The notes beneath the pieces are model-generated. The model ran no database searches and was not told where the DNA came from. It saw only the letters and a list, made by a program, of their open reading frames with translations. Made by a program: the position numbers and the translations under genes. DNA of 64,000 nt from Cryphonectria parasitica EP155 (taxonomy: Eukaryota; Ascomycota; Sordariomycetes; Diaporthales; Cryphonectriaceae): positions 5,642,001 to 5,706,000 of the forward strand of contig NW_024468909.1 of the NCBI RefSeq assembly GCF_011745365.1. The letters run 5' to 3'. Of the stretch, positions 36,469-45,648 are shown piece after piece. Position 1 is the stretch's first letter. Each line of letters opens with the position of its first letter.

Positions 36469-37584
36469 ATGGTTGCCAACTTTCGCACCTACGAGGGCCA
36501 GCTTCGCCTTCTCACCGCGGTCATCGCGGCGCACCCTGAGCTGAAGCTCAATTACAAGGGTAAGTCAAAACTTGGATGCCTTTGATTGTTTTCCTGGCTT
36601 TCCTGATATCAATCGTGTCCGCTCCTTCTGACCTTCCTCTCACCATCTTGCCTCCTACTACCACGCTCTCTCAAACCCTTCCCTCTTGCCCAACATAGAC
36701 ACCATACCCGCACTCACCCCGCCCTACACCTATACCTGTACTCAGTTGGTCAAGGCTGGTTCTGACTTGTTCAGAATTGGCCAAACACTTTGGCTCGGAC
36801 TGGAGCGAGTCCGGCGTTGAGCACTTCTTCCGCCCAATCAAGAAGAATGCGAAGGAAATCCAGGGTTTGGTCCGCCGTGGCGAGGACGCCGCCAACTACG
36901 ACCACAAACTGGTAAGCTAACGCTTAACTATGAACATCAGAGATTCACAAGTACTTTGGAGACTCGACTCCCGACGGGATCCAGTTCCAGTTCCGAGCCA
37001 TCAAGAAGGATGCTGAGAACTTGAAACAGGCCAGGGGTTCCAGTGGCAGCACTGCTCCGGCCACGCCCTCTTCATCTGGCCCTAAGACTCCACGGACTGG
37101 TGGCTCTCGCAAGAGAGCCGCCCCCTCCACCGGGAAGTCGACCAGTACCAAGAAGCAGAAGGGGAGCTCTGTGAAGTTCTCCGGCATTCTGAACCCCAGC
37201 GTCGCTGACGATGACGACGACGACAACGACTCTTCTGACAACGAGTTCCCTCCCATCGAGATGACCCCTACCAAGAGCGGTATCCGTATCAACCACGAGA
37301 AGATGGCTGCGCATGAGCGTGCCATGGGCATCACCTATCCCAAAGATACTCCGGCCCTGGATCCCACTCAGACCATCACTAGTGATGATGAGGATGAGGT
37401 TCGGATCTTGACTCCTGCCGATGCTCGTACCTCTTTCCCCTCGAAGAAGCCTGATGCCCAGGCTATGGCCGTTGATGGCAAGGACGCCTCGCAGACTTCA
37501 GACCACGACTCTTCCGGCCTCTTTAGTGCGTACACTACGGAGCCTACCGCGCAGGAATTTGCCAATTATGACGATGAGTGCTGA
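36469..37584 (+). CDS. Probable nuclear protein with two small helical repeats, function unknown
   Basis: Exons 36469–36559, 36775–36911 and 36943–37584 give 289 residues. Two related segments are visible: LAKHFG…GVEHFFRPIKKNAKE (about 32–58) and IHKYFG…GIQFQFRAIKKDAE (about 77–104), a tandem small helical domain. I remember this pattern from filamentous-fungal proteins of unknown function, perhaps DNA-associated. The rest is disordered: TPRTGGSRKRAAPS and STKKQKG are basic, nuclear-signal-like patches, then a poly-Asp run (DDDDDDND), then an acidic tail. The second intron would be only 31 nt (36912–36942). An alternative donor at 36864 with acceptor 36940 would give a 77-nt or similar intron but drops the conserved-looking linker GLVRRGEDAANYDHKL. 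The start ATGGTTGCC follows the acceptor-like CCAGACATC. Confidence 0.7.
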
Positions 37585-39010
37585 GCACTTCTCTGTAAAT
37601 GGATGGGAACCCGCCGCGATTGTGGCTGGTCACAATTTTCGAGTGGTTAAGTCTATTACATTCTCAAACATCTTCGGGGCTCACCTGACGAGGTTTTGCC
37701 ATGCTTCTCTTTACTCTTTTCTTTTTTTTTTTTCTTCTTTTTTTTTTCCTGTTCTTTTTTCTTTTCGTTTTTCTTCCTTGCCCTTTCTCTGGATTTGGGC
37801 AACGCCCAATTTGTTGGACCATTTCGTTGGACGCGTTGGCCTGCAAAATACCCAGATCTGTTGGTCTCGTTGCCCCTTGCGGTCATGTACGATACCTAAA
37901 AAGCCTGTTTTGTCTTTCTTTGGAGTTGCAGTGAGCAATTGGCTGCTCCTATTTCTCCGCCATGCTGGAAGATCAGATTGCGATGGATTATTGGGGACGG
38001 AATCGAAAATTTTACTGCTCACTACTGGATGATTTGGCGGCTTCTTCAAGGACGCGGGAGAGAGGCTTGCTCTGCTAAAGCAGGTAGAAGGATGGCGGTT
38101 GTTCAGAAACAGTACGCGCATGTCAGTGGCGGGGAGGCACGAACTCTGCTGCCGTGGGCACTGGAAGGCATATCAGCTCACAGCCTATGAAAGTGCACAA
38201 CAGAACTATGCGATGACTTCTCATTTTGACACGTCTCTGGTGATACTCCCCTCCTTGTCTTATTTCGTCTCATTGGACAACAAATTTGTGAGCCTATGTA
38301 ATCCAGAAACACAAGGCCATTTGCTGGTGTCTTGGCACTCCGTCTCACAGTGCAAATTTGGTGCGGAAAATGACAGATACAAAGTCTTCCGAGGATCGAC
38401 CATAGAGTACAGCGGACAAGGCCGCTTACTGAAATCCCCTGCAGTTTACGAGTGAGTGAGTGACCAGTGACAGTGATCTCTGATCACCCCAGAAACATCA
38501 ATTATGGACCGACGAAGCGGCTTATCCCGAGGGCCGAGTAGGTAGGTAGTCTGGCGGAGATGATCCGGGTCTAGGCGTCTTCTGCATAATAATTCGGCAT
38601 TAACTTGTCTTCCTGTTCTTCTATTTGACAATCAATTTGACGTTGCGAATAGGTGGGTTGCTTATTATGGTATGTACTGTAACGATGAGTTACTTAAAGC
38701 AGGAGGGAACTGGGCGGGATGGGACACCCTTGTAAGTATTGGTTACCGATTTGAGGTAAGTATCTAAGGGGAAAGGGGGGTTGCGGGCCCTGGGGAAGCC
38801 CCTGTATCTGCAGTACATGTCATGTTCTCGAATACGACCTCAGGGCTAGTCTATGAGATTAGTTATGCTTCACTCAAATCGACTCGTATGATTTCCAACG
38901 GTCTGATTTACACGGCTGTAAAGTGATGTTCATGTATGATACAACAATCAATTTTGCGATCTATCAAGTATTTAACTTGTGCAAACAGGAAGGAGAGGAG
39001 GAAGGAGAGG
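37585..39010. other. 3' region with T-rich tract
   Basis: 1,426 bp after the previous gene. Positions 37700–37780 are nearly pure T/C. A 38-bp segment at 37649–37686 recurs near 46.1 kb and is listed separately. The frames at 38099–38455 and elsewhere show no domain. Confidence 0.35.
37649..37686 (-). repeat. 38-bp dispersed repeat, copy 1
   Basis: Read on the minus strand, this segment matches 46126–46163 (+) at 35 of 38 positions. All three differences are transitions (C/T, G/A, A/G). The flanks on both sides are unrelated. It lies 65 bp after the stop of the gene ending at 37584. Confidence 0.6.
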
Positions 39011-39180
39011 AAAGAGAGGAGGAAAGAGAGGAGGAAAGAGAGGAGGAAAGAGAGGAGGAAAGAGAGGAGGAAAGAGAGGAGGAAAGAGAGGAGGAAAGAG
39101 AGGAGGAAAGAGAGGAGGAAAGAGAGGAGGAAAGAGAGGAGGAAAGAGAGGAGGAAAGAGAGGAGGAAAGAGAGGAGGAA
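39011..39180 (+). repeat. Perfect 12-bp tandem repeat, 14 copies
   Basis: The unit AAAGAGAGGAGG is repeated 14 times without an error visible to me. It is preceded by degenerate units from about 38988 and stops at GGATAAAGC. Because 12 is a multiple of three, several frames are open on both strands and give artificial EERE, KERR and LLSF repeats. Confidence 0.97.
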
Positions 39181-39490
39181 GGATAAAGCTATGCAGAGTC
39201 TCTGATAGTAATAAATAGCTCTCGCAACCAAAATAAGTTTGCTTACGGAGGCTCCACGGTATGTATAATGATAATAAGAAGTAGCGCAATCAGGATATGA
39301 AATAATTTGGTTCCACCCTTACAACTCAGCTAACTCACCGGTGTAAGACTCATTCATCACACAAACCTAGCTGGCTTCTTTCTTCGTAACATGTAGCACA
39401 TGAAATGACGGGTTTGTACATGGAAGGAATAGATATCTCACCTCACTCGTTCATCAAGACTCGGAGAAATCTTCCATGTTCACCCAGAAA

Positions 39491-39495
<5 letters not shown>

Positions 39496-39528
<33 letters not shown>
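39496..39528 (+). repeat. TC dinucleotide microsatellite (about 16 units)
   Basis: Uninterrupted TC repeat, followed by a short CA-rich stretch (ACACACACA) just before the ATG at 39561. Confidence 0.95.
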
Positions 39529-39532
<4 letters not shown>

Positions 39533-39560
39533 TACACACACATATAGACACACACACAAG

Positions 39561-39758
39561 ATGGCGACCACTGCAACCCTCAAGCCCAGGGTTCATCAGT
39601 TGAGACGAGCGATGGTGAAGGTCAGCGTAGCAAGGCGGGTGCGCGTGTGTGAGCTTGAGAGATCGAGAAGGGAATTGGGGATGAGGTATAAGTATTGTCA
39701 GGCTGAGGAGAAGATGATAGTAGCAGCAGTAGCAGCTGCAAAAGTTTCTAGAGACTAG
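39561..39758 (+). CDS. Possible small basic protein (65 aa)
   Basis: An ATG in good context (CACAAGATGGCG) follows a TC/CA-rich stretch that resembles a fungal leader. The 65-residue product (MATTATLKPRVHQLRRAM…) is basic, with a predicted helical Arg/Glu-rich middle and an Ala/Val-rich end. I recognise no family, and the region is full of simple repeats, so this may be chance. Kept because start context and leader composition are better than for other short frames here. Confidence 0.22.
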   Translation: MATTATLKPRVHQLRRAMVKVSVARRVRVCELERSRRELGMRYKYCQAEEKMIVAAVAAAKVSRD

Positions 39759-39824
39759 CAATGAACAAGCAGCTTAGACCATTTTAAGTTGGAAGCAGAG
39801 CTCATAGATCTTCCTCCTCTCCTT

Positions 39825-39858
39825 CCTTCCCTCTTTCCTTCCCTCTTTCCTTCCCTCC
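39825..39858 (+). repeat. Short TTCCTTCCCTCT tandem repeat (about three units)
   Basis: A pyrimidine 12-bp repeat lies just outside the left end of the mobile element. Its length matches the AAAGAGAGGAGG satellite 650 bp upstream but its sequence is not simply the complement. Confidence 0.8.
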
Positions 39859-39869
39859 TCTCGTCTCTC

Positions 39870-40982
39870 TTAACTTGGAGCTGTGTATTTTGATTGAAAA
39901 ATGTGCGAGGGCCAGTGAGTCACTGGCCCAGGGCCGTGCACGGCCCCTCCAGCCAGCCAACAGCCAGACCTGTTTTCTTGGTGGTTTTTGCAAGTCCTCA
40001 GTCCCACTCCGTGACACCTATCGCAGGATGAGCAGTGCTTCCAGGACATCAGAAGGAACTTTTTGCACTGGCAACAGTATGAGAGTTGTTCAAGGCATGA
40101 CTTGGGAACCTTCAGGGCGCTGACAACGCCTTTGCTGGGAAGGGAATCCTCTTTTGGCCACTGCCTGCCACCCCCTTGGGTAGCACTTGAGGATGTCTGT
40201 GTCGACGACGCTTTCTTCAAGGCTGCAAAAGCCTTCGCGCCCGTGCCTGTCGTAATAGCTGAGTTGATCTCCGCCATCAGCGTGTCCCAGGTTAACTTGC
40301 CGACCTTGTGGTCCCTGGTAGCAAAGGCGTGCATCGTGGATAGCACGTTCTCAATCTTCTTGAGGACCAGAGCAATCATGAAGTTGTCAGGAGGCTCGTA
40401 GTGAAGCTCCTTGAGGCGACGACGCATATACTGAAGGTCATCGCGAAAAGCTGCGAGAGACGCGTAATCAGCGACCTGGCAAGCCGCAAAACGGACTGCT
40501 ATTTGATCAACGTGATCCTCTGAATGCTTGGGCAGAGTACGCATCACAGCCTGGTAGATGGTGTATGGGTCTCGTTCACGAGGGTTGAGGCCTGCGTTGG
40601 TAAGTGTGCTTCGCACCTTTTGCAGTGTGCTTTGAAGCATCGTAACCACTTGGGCTCGCTGGCGAGTCCAGGCAGAGAAGCCTTCAGGATCAGTTGCCCT
40701 GTCTGGCTCAGGAACTGATTCAAGGATATAGTGAAGATATTCGTGCGAGAGGAGGGTCGACTCGACCATGATACTCCAATCTTCAAGGTTCTCTTCTCCC
40801 AGAAGCGCTGGGACGCTGTGCTGGATGGACATCACCCTTGTTCCGTCCATCTTGAATGCCATCGTTGTTGGTGGTCTTGGTGATGATGGAAGAGGGACCG
40901 TGGCCGCCTCCTCAATGCTTGGAATAGCTTGTATGTCCTTGTTGACGGACTGGCTTGCGATGTTCTCGTTAGCAGAGTCCAT
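39870..40982 (-). CDS. Gag-like protein of a retroelement (370 aa)
   Basis: A single open frame of 370 residues starts at the ATG at 40980–40982 inside the element. LLGEENLEDWSIMVESTL, YTIYQAVMRTLP and AAFRDDLQYMRRRLKEL resemble the capsid-type gag region of fungal Copia-like retroelements (UBN2-type). Near the C-terminus a cysteine/histidine cluster (YCCQCKK…KHCSSCDRCHG) could bind zinc. No protease, integrase or reverse transcriptase frame exists in the element. The last ~25 codons run through the left terminal inverted repeat, and the stop (39870–39872) lies outside the element in flanking DNA, so the natural C-terminus may be altered by the insertion site. The frame is intact, suggesting recent insertion or selection. 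Confidence 0.7.
   Translation of the reverse strand: MDSANENIASQSVNKDIQAIPSIEEAATVPLPSSPRPPTTMAFKMDGTRVMSIQHSVPALLGEENLEDWSIMVESTLLSHEYLHYILESVPEPDRATDPEGFSAWTRQRAQVVTMLQSTLQKVRSTLTNAGLNPRERDPYTIYQAVMRTLPKHSEDHVDQIAVRFAACQVADYASLAAFRDDLQYMRRRLKELHYEPPDNFMIALVLKKIENVLSTMHAFATRDHKVGKLTWDTLMAEINSAITTGTGAKAFAALKKASSTQTSSSATQGGGRQWPKEDSLPSKGVVSALKVPKSCLEQLSYCCQCKKFLLMSWKHCSSCDRCHGVGLRTCKNHQENRSGCWLAGGAVHGPGPVTHWPSHIFQSKYTAPS
39902..39973 (+). repeat. Left terminal inverted repeat with two palindromes
   Basis: Contains a 21-bp perfect palindrome (39909–39929, GGGCCAGTGA–G–TCACTGGCCC) and, one base later, a 16-bp perfect palindrome GGGCCGTGCACGGCCC (39931–39946). The centre of the first is TGAGTCA. 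Confidence 0.85.
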
Positions 40983-41272
40983 CTGTTATGGGGATCAGGA
41001 CGGCTTAGGTGACCTGAAGAGCTTGAGGGTCGAAAGGACCAGCTTGAGGGTCCTCTCTGTTGTTTTGAGTGAATTCAACCGCGTTGAGGGCGATTCGAGG
41101 TCGAATTCGAGGTTTGCCGTAACCAGAGGTCGAGGTTCTATCGTGAGATACTCGAAAAGAAGGGCAAAAGGGCTTCATAACCTGTGTGAGGGCAAAAAGA
41201 TTGCATTGCTGAGCGCTGAAGAAGAAAAAGAAAGGAAGACAAACGCCACGAGGCCAGCTATCTGAGGCTATC

Positions 41273-41327
41273 AACAGGTCTGGCTGTTGGCTGGCTGGAG
41301 GGGCCGTGAGTCACTGGCCCTCGCACA
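41273..41327 (-). repeat. Right terminal inverted repeat
   Basis: Matches the left repeat read inward but is 17 bp shorter. One chimeric arm GGGCCGTGAGTCACTGGCCC (41301–41320) stands where the left end has two full palindromes. TGAGTCA/TGACTCA is kept. It lies upstream of the gag-like gene and could act as its promoter. Confidence 0.85.
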
Positions 41328-42047
41328 AAAAATGTACTAAAAACTACTTTCCTAATCGAGCGAAATCTGAACCAATCAGAGCTCTGATCTTAATGAACAA
41401 GAGCTAATTGTTTTTATGAGTTATCTTTACATTCATTTTTTACTTATTTCTTCGGCTTTTTCCTTATTTATTAACTTTTTTCCTGTATAGCTATGTCTAA
41501 TGAGAAATCATTTCAAGAAATAGCATACACTCTCGTTGTTGTGTGTTTCTATATCATTATTAGCTTAGCTTATGTTGCATTGAGTTCACAACATGGAGAA
41601 ACCGGCTATGACCTTCTTGAGAGATTTTGCTGTCTTCCAGTAATTGCATATAGCAATTCTTGTGACTTCATGCACAGAGCAAACTTCCACAGTAGCCGCT
41701 GCGGTATCGCAAGATTTATTAGGTGTTTGAATATTCTGAGTTGTGACTTTGTCTGGAGCATGGAGATGTATTCTATGTTTCTAAATAATAGCAAAAAAGA
41801 CCTGTGTATGGGATCTATGAATCCATGTTTTCCACCCCGATACGCCGATGAACATGCGTGTTACATTATGTGTTATAAGCCTCTCTCCCTTAGGTGGGTT
41901 CTTTTGTATCCCCTCCGTTTTGGCTCACCCTCATCCAATGTAAAGACAGATTAAATGGCACCGCTCGTTCCTCCTTTGTGGGTATCACAGTCGTCAAAAA
42001 CAGTTCAACAAATCAACCATCCATCCATTTTCCTTCCCTTCTTCTAT
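41328..42047. other. AT-rich block between the element and the MFS gene
   Basis: 720 bp with visibly lower GC than the neighbours. A 153-codon frame (41493–41954, +) starts ATGTCTAATGAG and predicts one hydrophobic helix (residues 11–30) and many cysteines. I recognise no family and suspect chance. The right end should hold the 3' UTR of the MFS gene. Confidence 0.35.
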
Positions 42048-43958
42048 TTATACACCAACCTTTTCGACATTCGCATCACTGCTTGTCCGCGAGTGACGCG
42101 AATCAGTGACCGCCGTAGCAGCAGCAGCGTTACCCTCCTCATCGGCCGTGTCCTCCTTACCGCTCTCTGTCGCGTCGGCGGCACCAGTGATCTCGCCCTT
42201 CTCAGCGGCCTCCGCCTTGTTGCGCCCAGGCTGCTTGCTCTTGGTGCTCTTCCACTCGAGCGCCAGTGCGCCAATGATGGTCAGGCACGACATGGCCACG
42301 GCGACGACAAAAGCGACGCGCAAGCTCGAGTTGTACGCTTTCAGCACGGCGGCCTTGGCGGAGGCGGGGATGACGTTGACAAATTCGGTGGCGCCGGCGG
42401 AGAGGACCAGCGCCGGGTTGACGCCCGGGATTCCGGCCAGGTTCTTGAGCAGCTCGTTGTCGAGGACGTTGCTGCCGACGGAGGTAAAGATGGCACCGCC
42501 CAGCAGCTGGCTGAAGAGGATCAGCGAGGTGCCGACGGGGACATCGCGCGTAGGCAGGACGGTCTGGGCTGCCAGGTTGGGAGCCTGGAAGGACGAGCCC
42601 ATGCCGAAGCCGTAGACGATCTGGAAGCCAATCCACTTGCCCTCGGAGGTGTCGACCTGCAGGGTGGTGAGCAGGCCGGAGCCCACGGACATTATGCAGA
42701 TGCCGACGAGGAGAAACGGGGTGTAGTAGCCGATGCGGGCGACCAGGAAGCCCGAGCTGATGCTGGCGAGGACCATGCTCAGCACGAGGGGCAGGAGGCG
42801 GATGCCCGAGTTGACGGCAGAGATGCCTTCGATAGCTTGGAACCAGATAGGCAGGTAGTAGACGACGATCATCATGGACGCGCCGATGCAGAACGTGACC
42901 CAGAAGCCGGCGATGATGCTCCTCTGGCAAAAGATCCTTGGCGGGATGGTGGCGGTCTCGGGGCGGAGGATCTGCACGGCGACGAAGCCGATCAGTAGCA
43001 CGCCGGCCAGCACGAGCAGTGCGATGATGCGGCCGTTGTGCCAGGCGTAGGTGGTGCCGCCCCACTGCAGGGCGAGCAGCAGGCAGACGACACCGGGCAG
43101 GAGGAAGAAGATGCCGAGGAAATCGAGCTGGCTGAGCTTCTGCCTTGTCGGGAGGGCCTGGGCGTCGCGGTCAGGAATCTTGAGTAGGAGGAAGATGAAA
43201 GCCATGGCGACGCCGCCAAAGGGCAGATTGATGTAGAAGCACCAGCGCCACGAGACATCGGTGGTGAAGGCACCGCCCAGCAGGGGACCAATGACGGAGG
43301 CGAGACCGAACACGGCACCGAAGAGGCCCTGGAAGATGGGTCGCCTGTGCAGGGGAAGGGCGTAAACAATAACGGTAATAGTACCGCTCATGATACCCGC
43401 GCTGCCCACGCCGGCGATGGCACGACCCACGATAAAGGCGGTGGAGCTGGGAGCAGCGCCGCATATGGCGGAGCCGATCTCGAAGAGGGCGATGGCGGAG
43501 AGGAAGCAGGTCTTGACCGAGTAGAAGGTGTACAGCTTGCCAAATGAGAGCTGAAAGGCGCAGTTGGTCAACATGTAGGCCGAGCCATACCAGCCGATGT
43601 CCGTCTCACTGTGAAACTCGTCGGTGATCTTGGGAATGGCCGTTGCGATAATAAGACGATCCTAATGGTTGGGGATTGATTGGTCAGTATGATGCCAAGA
43701 CGAAGGAGAGCCGGTACTACATACCAGAGCAACCAGGAACATGCTCGTAAAGGTCGATATCATAATAAGGGCAAGCTTCGGGCCGTGAGGATACACGATA
43801 TCCTCTGTGCGAGTGCGCGCCAGCTCGATCCGGTTCTGTTCTTGAGATACATTGGTGGCGGTGGGTTGTGCCTCAGGAAAGGGAGCAGTCTCCTGAGAGC
43901 CGTCAAGAGGCGGATTGGCCGTCTGATCGGGCTTCTTTGCCCGTTTCAGGAACGACAT
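42048..43958 (-). CDS. MFS multidrug/toxin exporter, DHA2 (14-TMS) type
   Basis: Two exons (43958–43725, 43661–42048; intron 63 nt) give 615 residues. The splice joins FLVAL to DRLIIATAIPKITDEF, the conserved first helix and loop. Family marks: DIGWYGSAYML, the loop-2/3 motif GKLYTFYSVKTCFL, motif C as GPLLGGAF, and SWRWCFYINLPFGG, which is typical of fungal 14-helix H+ antiporters such as those exporting toxins, azoles or siderophores. The N-terminus (about 50 residues) and the tail (Glu/Ala-rich, ending VEKVGV) are cytosolic and disordered. An in-frame ATG at 44036 would add 26 residues. The Zn2Cys6 regulator 3.5 kb away may be related, but no biosynthetic gene is present. Substrate cannot be told from sequence. 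Confidence 0.92.
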
Positions 43959-44880
43959 GTCGTTAAGGTGATGGTGTGTAGTTACACTGTATGTGGTTCT
44001 GTTTCCTTTTCTGTCTTTGTGTAGGTGCAGGGGCAATGCGTGATGGATCCACTGCTAAGTATGTTTACAAAACTTGGAGATGTTGGGTGACAAAAGGTCT
44101 ACTTAGGGAAGGCAGGAATGAAAGAAGTAAATTGGAGGCGGACAATGACGACAACGACGACGATGATATATAAACTCTTCAACAATCTAACACCCGGACT
44201 TTAGACTATCCATAGCTGACACATGGCGGAAGATGGCGTAAGTTAGTTATTCGGACGGATAAGCTCGGCCTCGGACAAGCCAACATGGTCCGCGATTTGC
44301 TGTGTATACACTACTAGCCAAATGAATACAGTAATGAGCGTGTCAGCCTCAGCTACTCCTTAAAGCCCATTCAGCCCATGAGTGGCCCTCCCCCCTGTTT
44401 TTTTGGAGGGGGGTTTTTTTGTTTGTTTTTTTCCCTTTCTTTTTTCCCTTCGCCCCCCCCCCCCTTTTTTTTTCTCCTTTTTTTCCGTCATTTTTCCTAA
44501 CCATCCTGCTAGGCTGAATACGATGTGCGAAGCTACCTGTTTGCAGTGAAAAGCTTTTGCAAATCGTCCATGGCCGAATATCATGCTGTGCGCAACATTC
44601 TGCTATGCGCAACATGGCTCATTTTTCCGTGGCTTACATATCGCAACAAGGATGAATAATAAGTCTCCGCCAACACAATACACAATATGTTATTGTTGTC
44701 CTTTTTGGGAGAGGTTTTGGGGCGGTGGAGGAGGATCTCGCCGGGCCCGAGTCCGATCATTAGCCTCTTGTGCCTGAATACCTTTTGTGTAGGTGTTTGT
44801 TTGCAGCCCTTCGTTCTGGGCCGGGGTTCGGACGTAACCAAGTGCGCTCCGAAAATACCATACAAGAGCTCTTTTAGTTC
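43959..44880. other. MFS promoter region and T-rich tract
   Basis: The promoter side holds a GACGACAACGACGACG run near 44150. Positions 44396–44485 are mostly T with 12 C at 44453–44464. No gene is recognised. Confidence 0.35.
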
Positions 44881-44924
44881 GGGCATTCCAATACCCGAAG
44901 CGGTCTTTTCAGGGGAATTGTCCG

Positions 44925-45306
44925 ATGAGGAAAAGACCTTTTTCTTTTCTTCCCTTGCTAGAAAATGGTCGAGACTCCCCGACCCACTCGTCCTTTGCCT
45001 CTCATTTTACATCTCGGGCCCGAAAACGTGGCAGCCTTGACTTTGTGACTTGCTTACAAAAATCTGGACCCGGCCCCGTGGAGACTTTTGAGAAGTGGCT
45101 GAACAAGCACCGTGACCACCACCTGGGCCCCCGTCTAGCTGTGGAAGTGCAAAAAGCGGCTGGTTGCCATCCACGCCTTTGTCAAGACCCATGGAATCAT
45201 CAAGGCATTCCTCCTTACTGCCGATGAACACAGCAAGATACGGGAGCGTGTCCTGGATAAGAGTGTGGAGGAGGCCTTCGGTGACCGGATTGACCAGGCA
45301 TCTTGA
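44925..45306 (+). pseudogene. Frameshifted coding relic, family unknown
   Basis: Two overlapping + frames each look coding for part of their length: one with PVETFEKWLNKHRDHHLGPR (about 45080–45145), then, shifted by one base at about 45150, one with RLVAIHAFVKTHGIIKAFLL and ERVLDKSVEEAFGDRIDQAS ending at TGA (45304–45306). The charge pattern and lack of low complexity suggest a former C-terminal exon broken by an indel. I do not recognise the family. Confidence 0.35.
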
Positions 45307-45648
45307 AGCCCTTCGAGTGCCTCTGCGAAGATATCGGTATATCGAGCAGCTTGCTCTAAATTGGTCACGTAGGCGTCTTTACCCTCTCCCACTTGGTCAT
45401 GGTCTAAGAACGAAGTTGCTAGATCGCTGGGCATTTCCTTGTTGTCCATGTCGGGAAATTCGCACCCGATCTCTTCATCTTCGTCAACCATGTTGCTACC
45501 AAACTTGTCCGCAAGGTCGTGCAGAAGCTGTTGGTAGTCCTCGTAATCCTCGTCGTCTTCATACTCGTCGTCTTCATACTCGTCGTACTCGTCATAGACA
45601 TCTTCATCATCGTCCTCGATATCATCTTCGTAGTCCTCGAGATCTTCT
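45300..45648 (-). pseudogene. Acidic coding-like fragment, opposite strand
   Basis: A minus-strand open stretch reads EDLEDYEDDIEDDDEDVYDE, further Asp/Glu/Tyr repeats, then QQLLHDLADKFG and TNLEQAARYTDIFAEALEG. It is bounded upstream by TAA (in TTCTTA at 45647–45651) without a start codon; the first ATG is at 45491. Beyond about 45300 the frame runs antisense to the plus-strand relic and loses coding character. It may be an exon remnant or an unannotated exon with a missing first part. Confidence 0.35.

Larger units (their letters stand above)
39902..41327 (-). mobile_element. 1.43-kb gag-only element with terminal inverted repeats
   Basis: Both ends read TGTGCGAGGGCCAGTGA inward, so the ends are inverted repeats (left 72 bp, right 55 bp). 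They finish with the shared segment CCAGCCAGCCAACAGCCAG followed by ACCTGTT, after which similarity stops. The element starts with TG and ends with CA, and both sides are flanked by AAAAA (39897–39901 and 41328–41332), a candidate 5-bp target duplication as made by retroviral-type integrases. The homopolymer makes this ambiguous. Inside is one gag-like gene on the minus strand and no enzyme. I see no direct long terminal repeats. Confidence 0.75.

Noticed and set aside
38908..39289. Repetitive frames (FLLSFLLS, FPPLFPPL, EEREEERE)
   Set aside because: Translations of the 12-bp satellite, whose length is a multiple of three.
39897..41332. Reading the element as an ordinary LTR retrotransposon or TRIM with direct repeats
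   Set aside because: The terminal similarity is only in inverted orientation, and I see no second direct copy of either end.
41955..42998. 347-codon plus-strand frame
   Set aside because: Antisense to the MFS gene. The product is Gly/Asp/Arg-rich low complexity (GGDGDVDKFGGAGGE type).
42202..43065. 287-codon minus-strand frame in another phase
   Set aside because: Shadow of the MFS exon, His/Arg/Pro-rich, with no membrane helices.
44349..44615. 88-codon Lys/Gly-rich minus frame (KKGEKKRGGGAKGKKKGKK)
   Set aside because: Translation of the T-rich/C12 tract.
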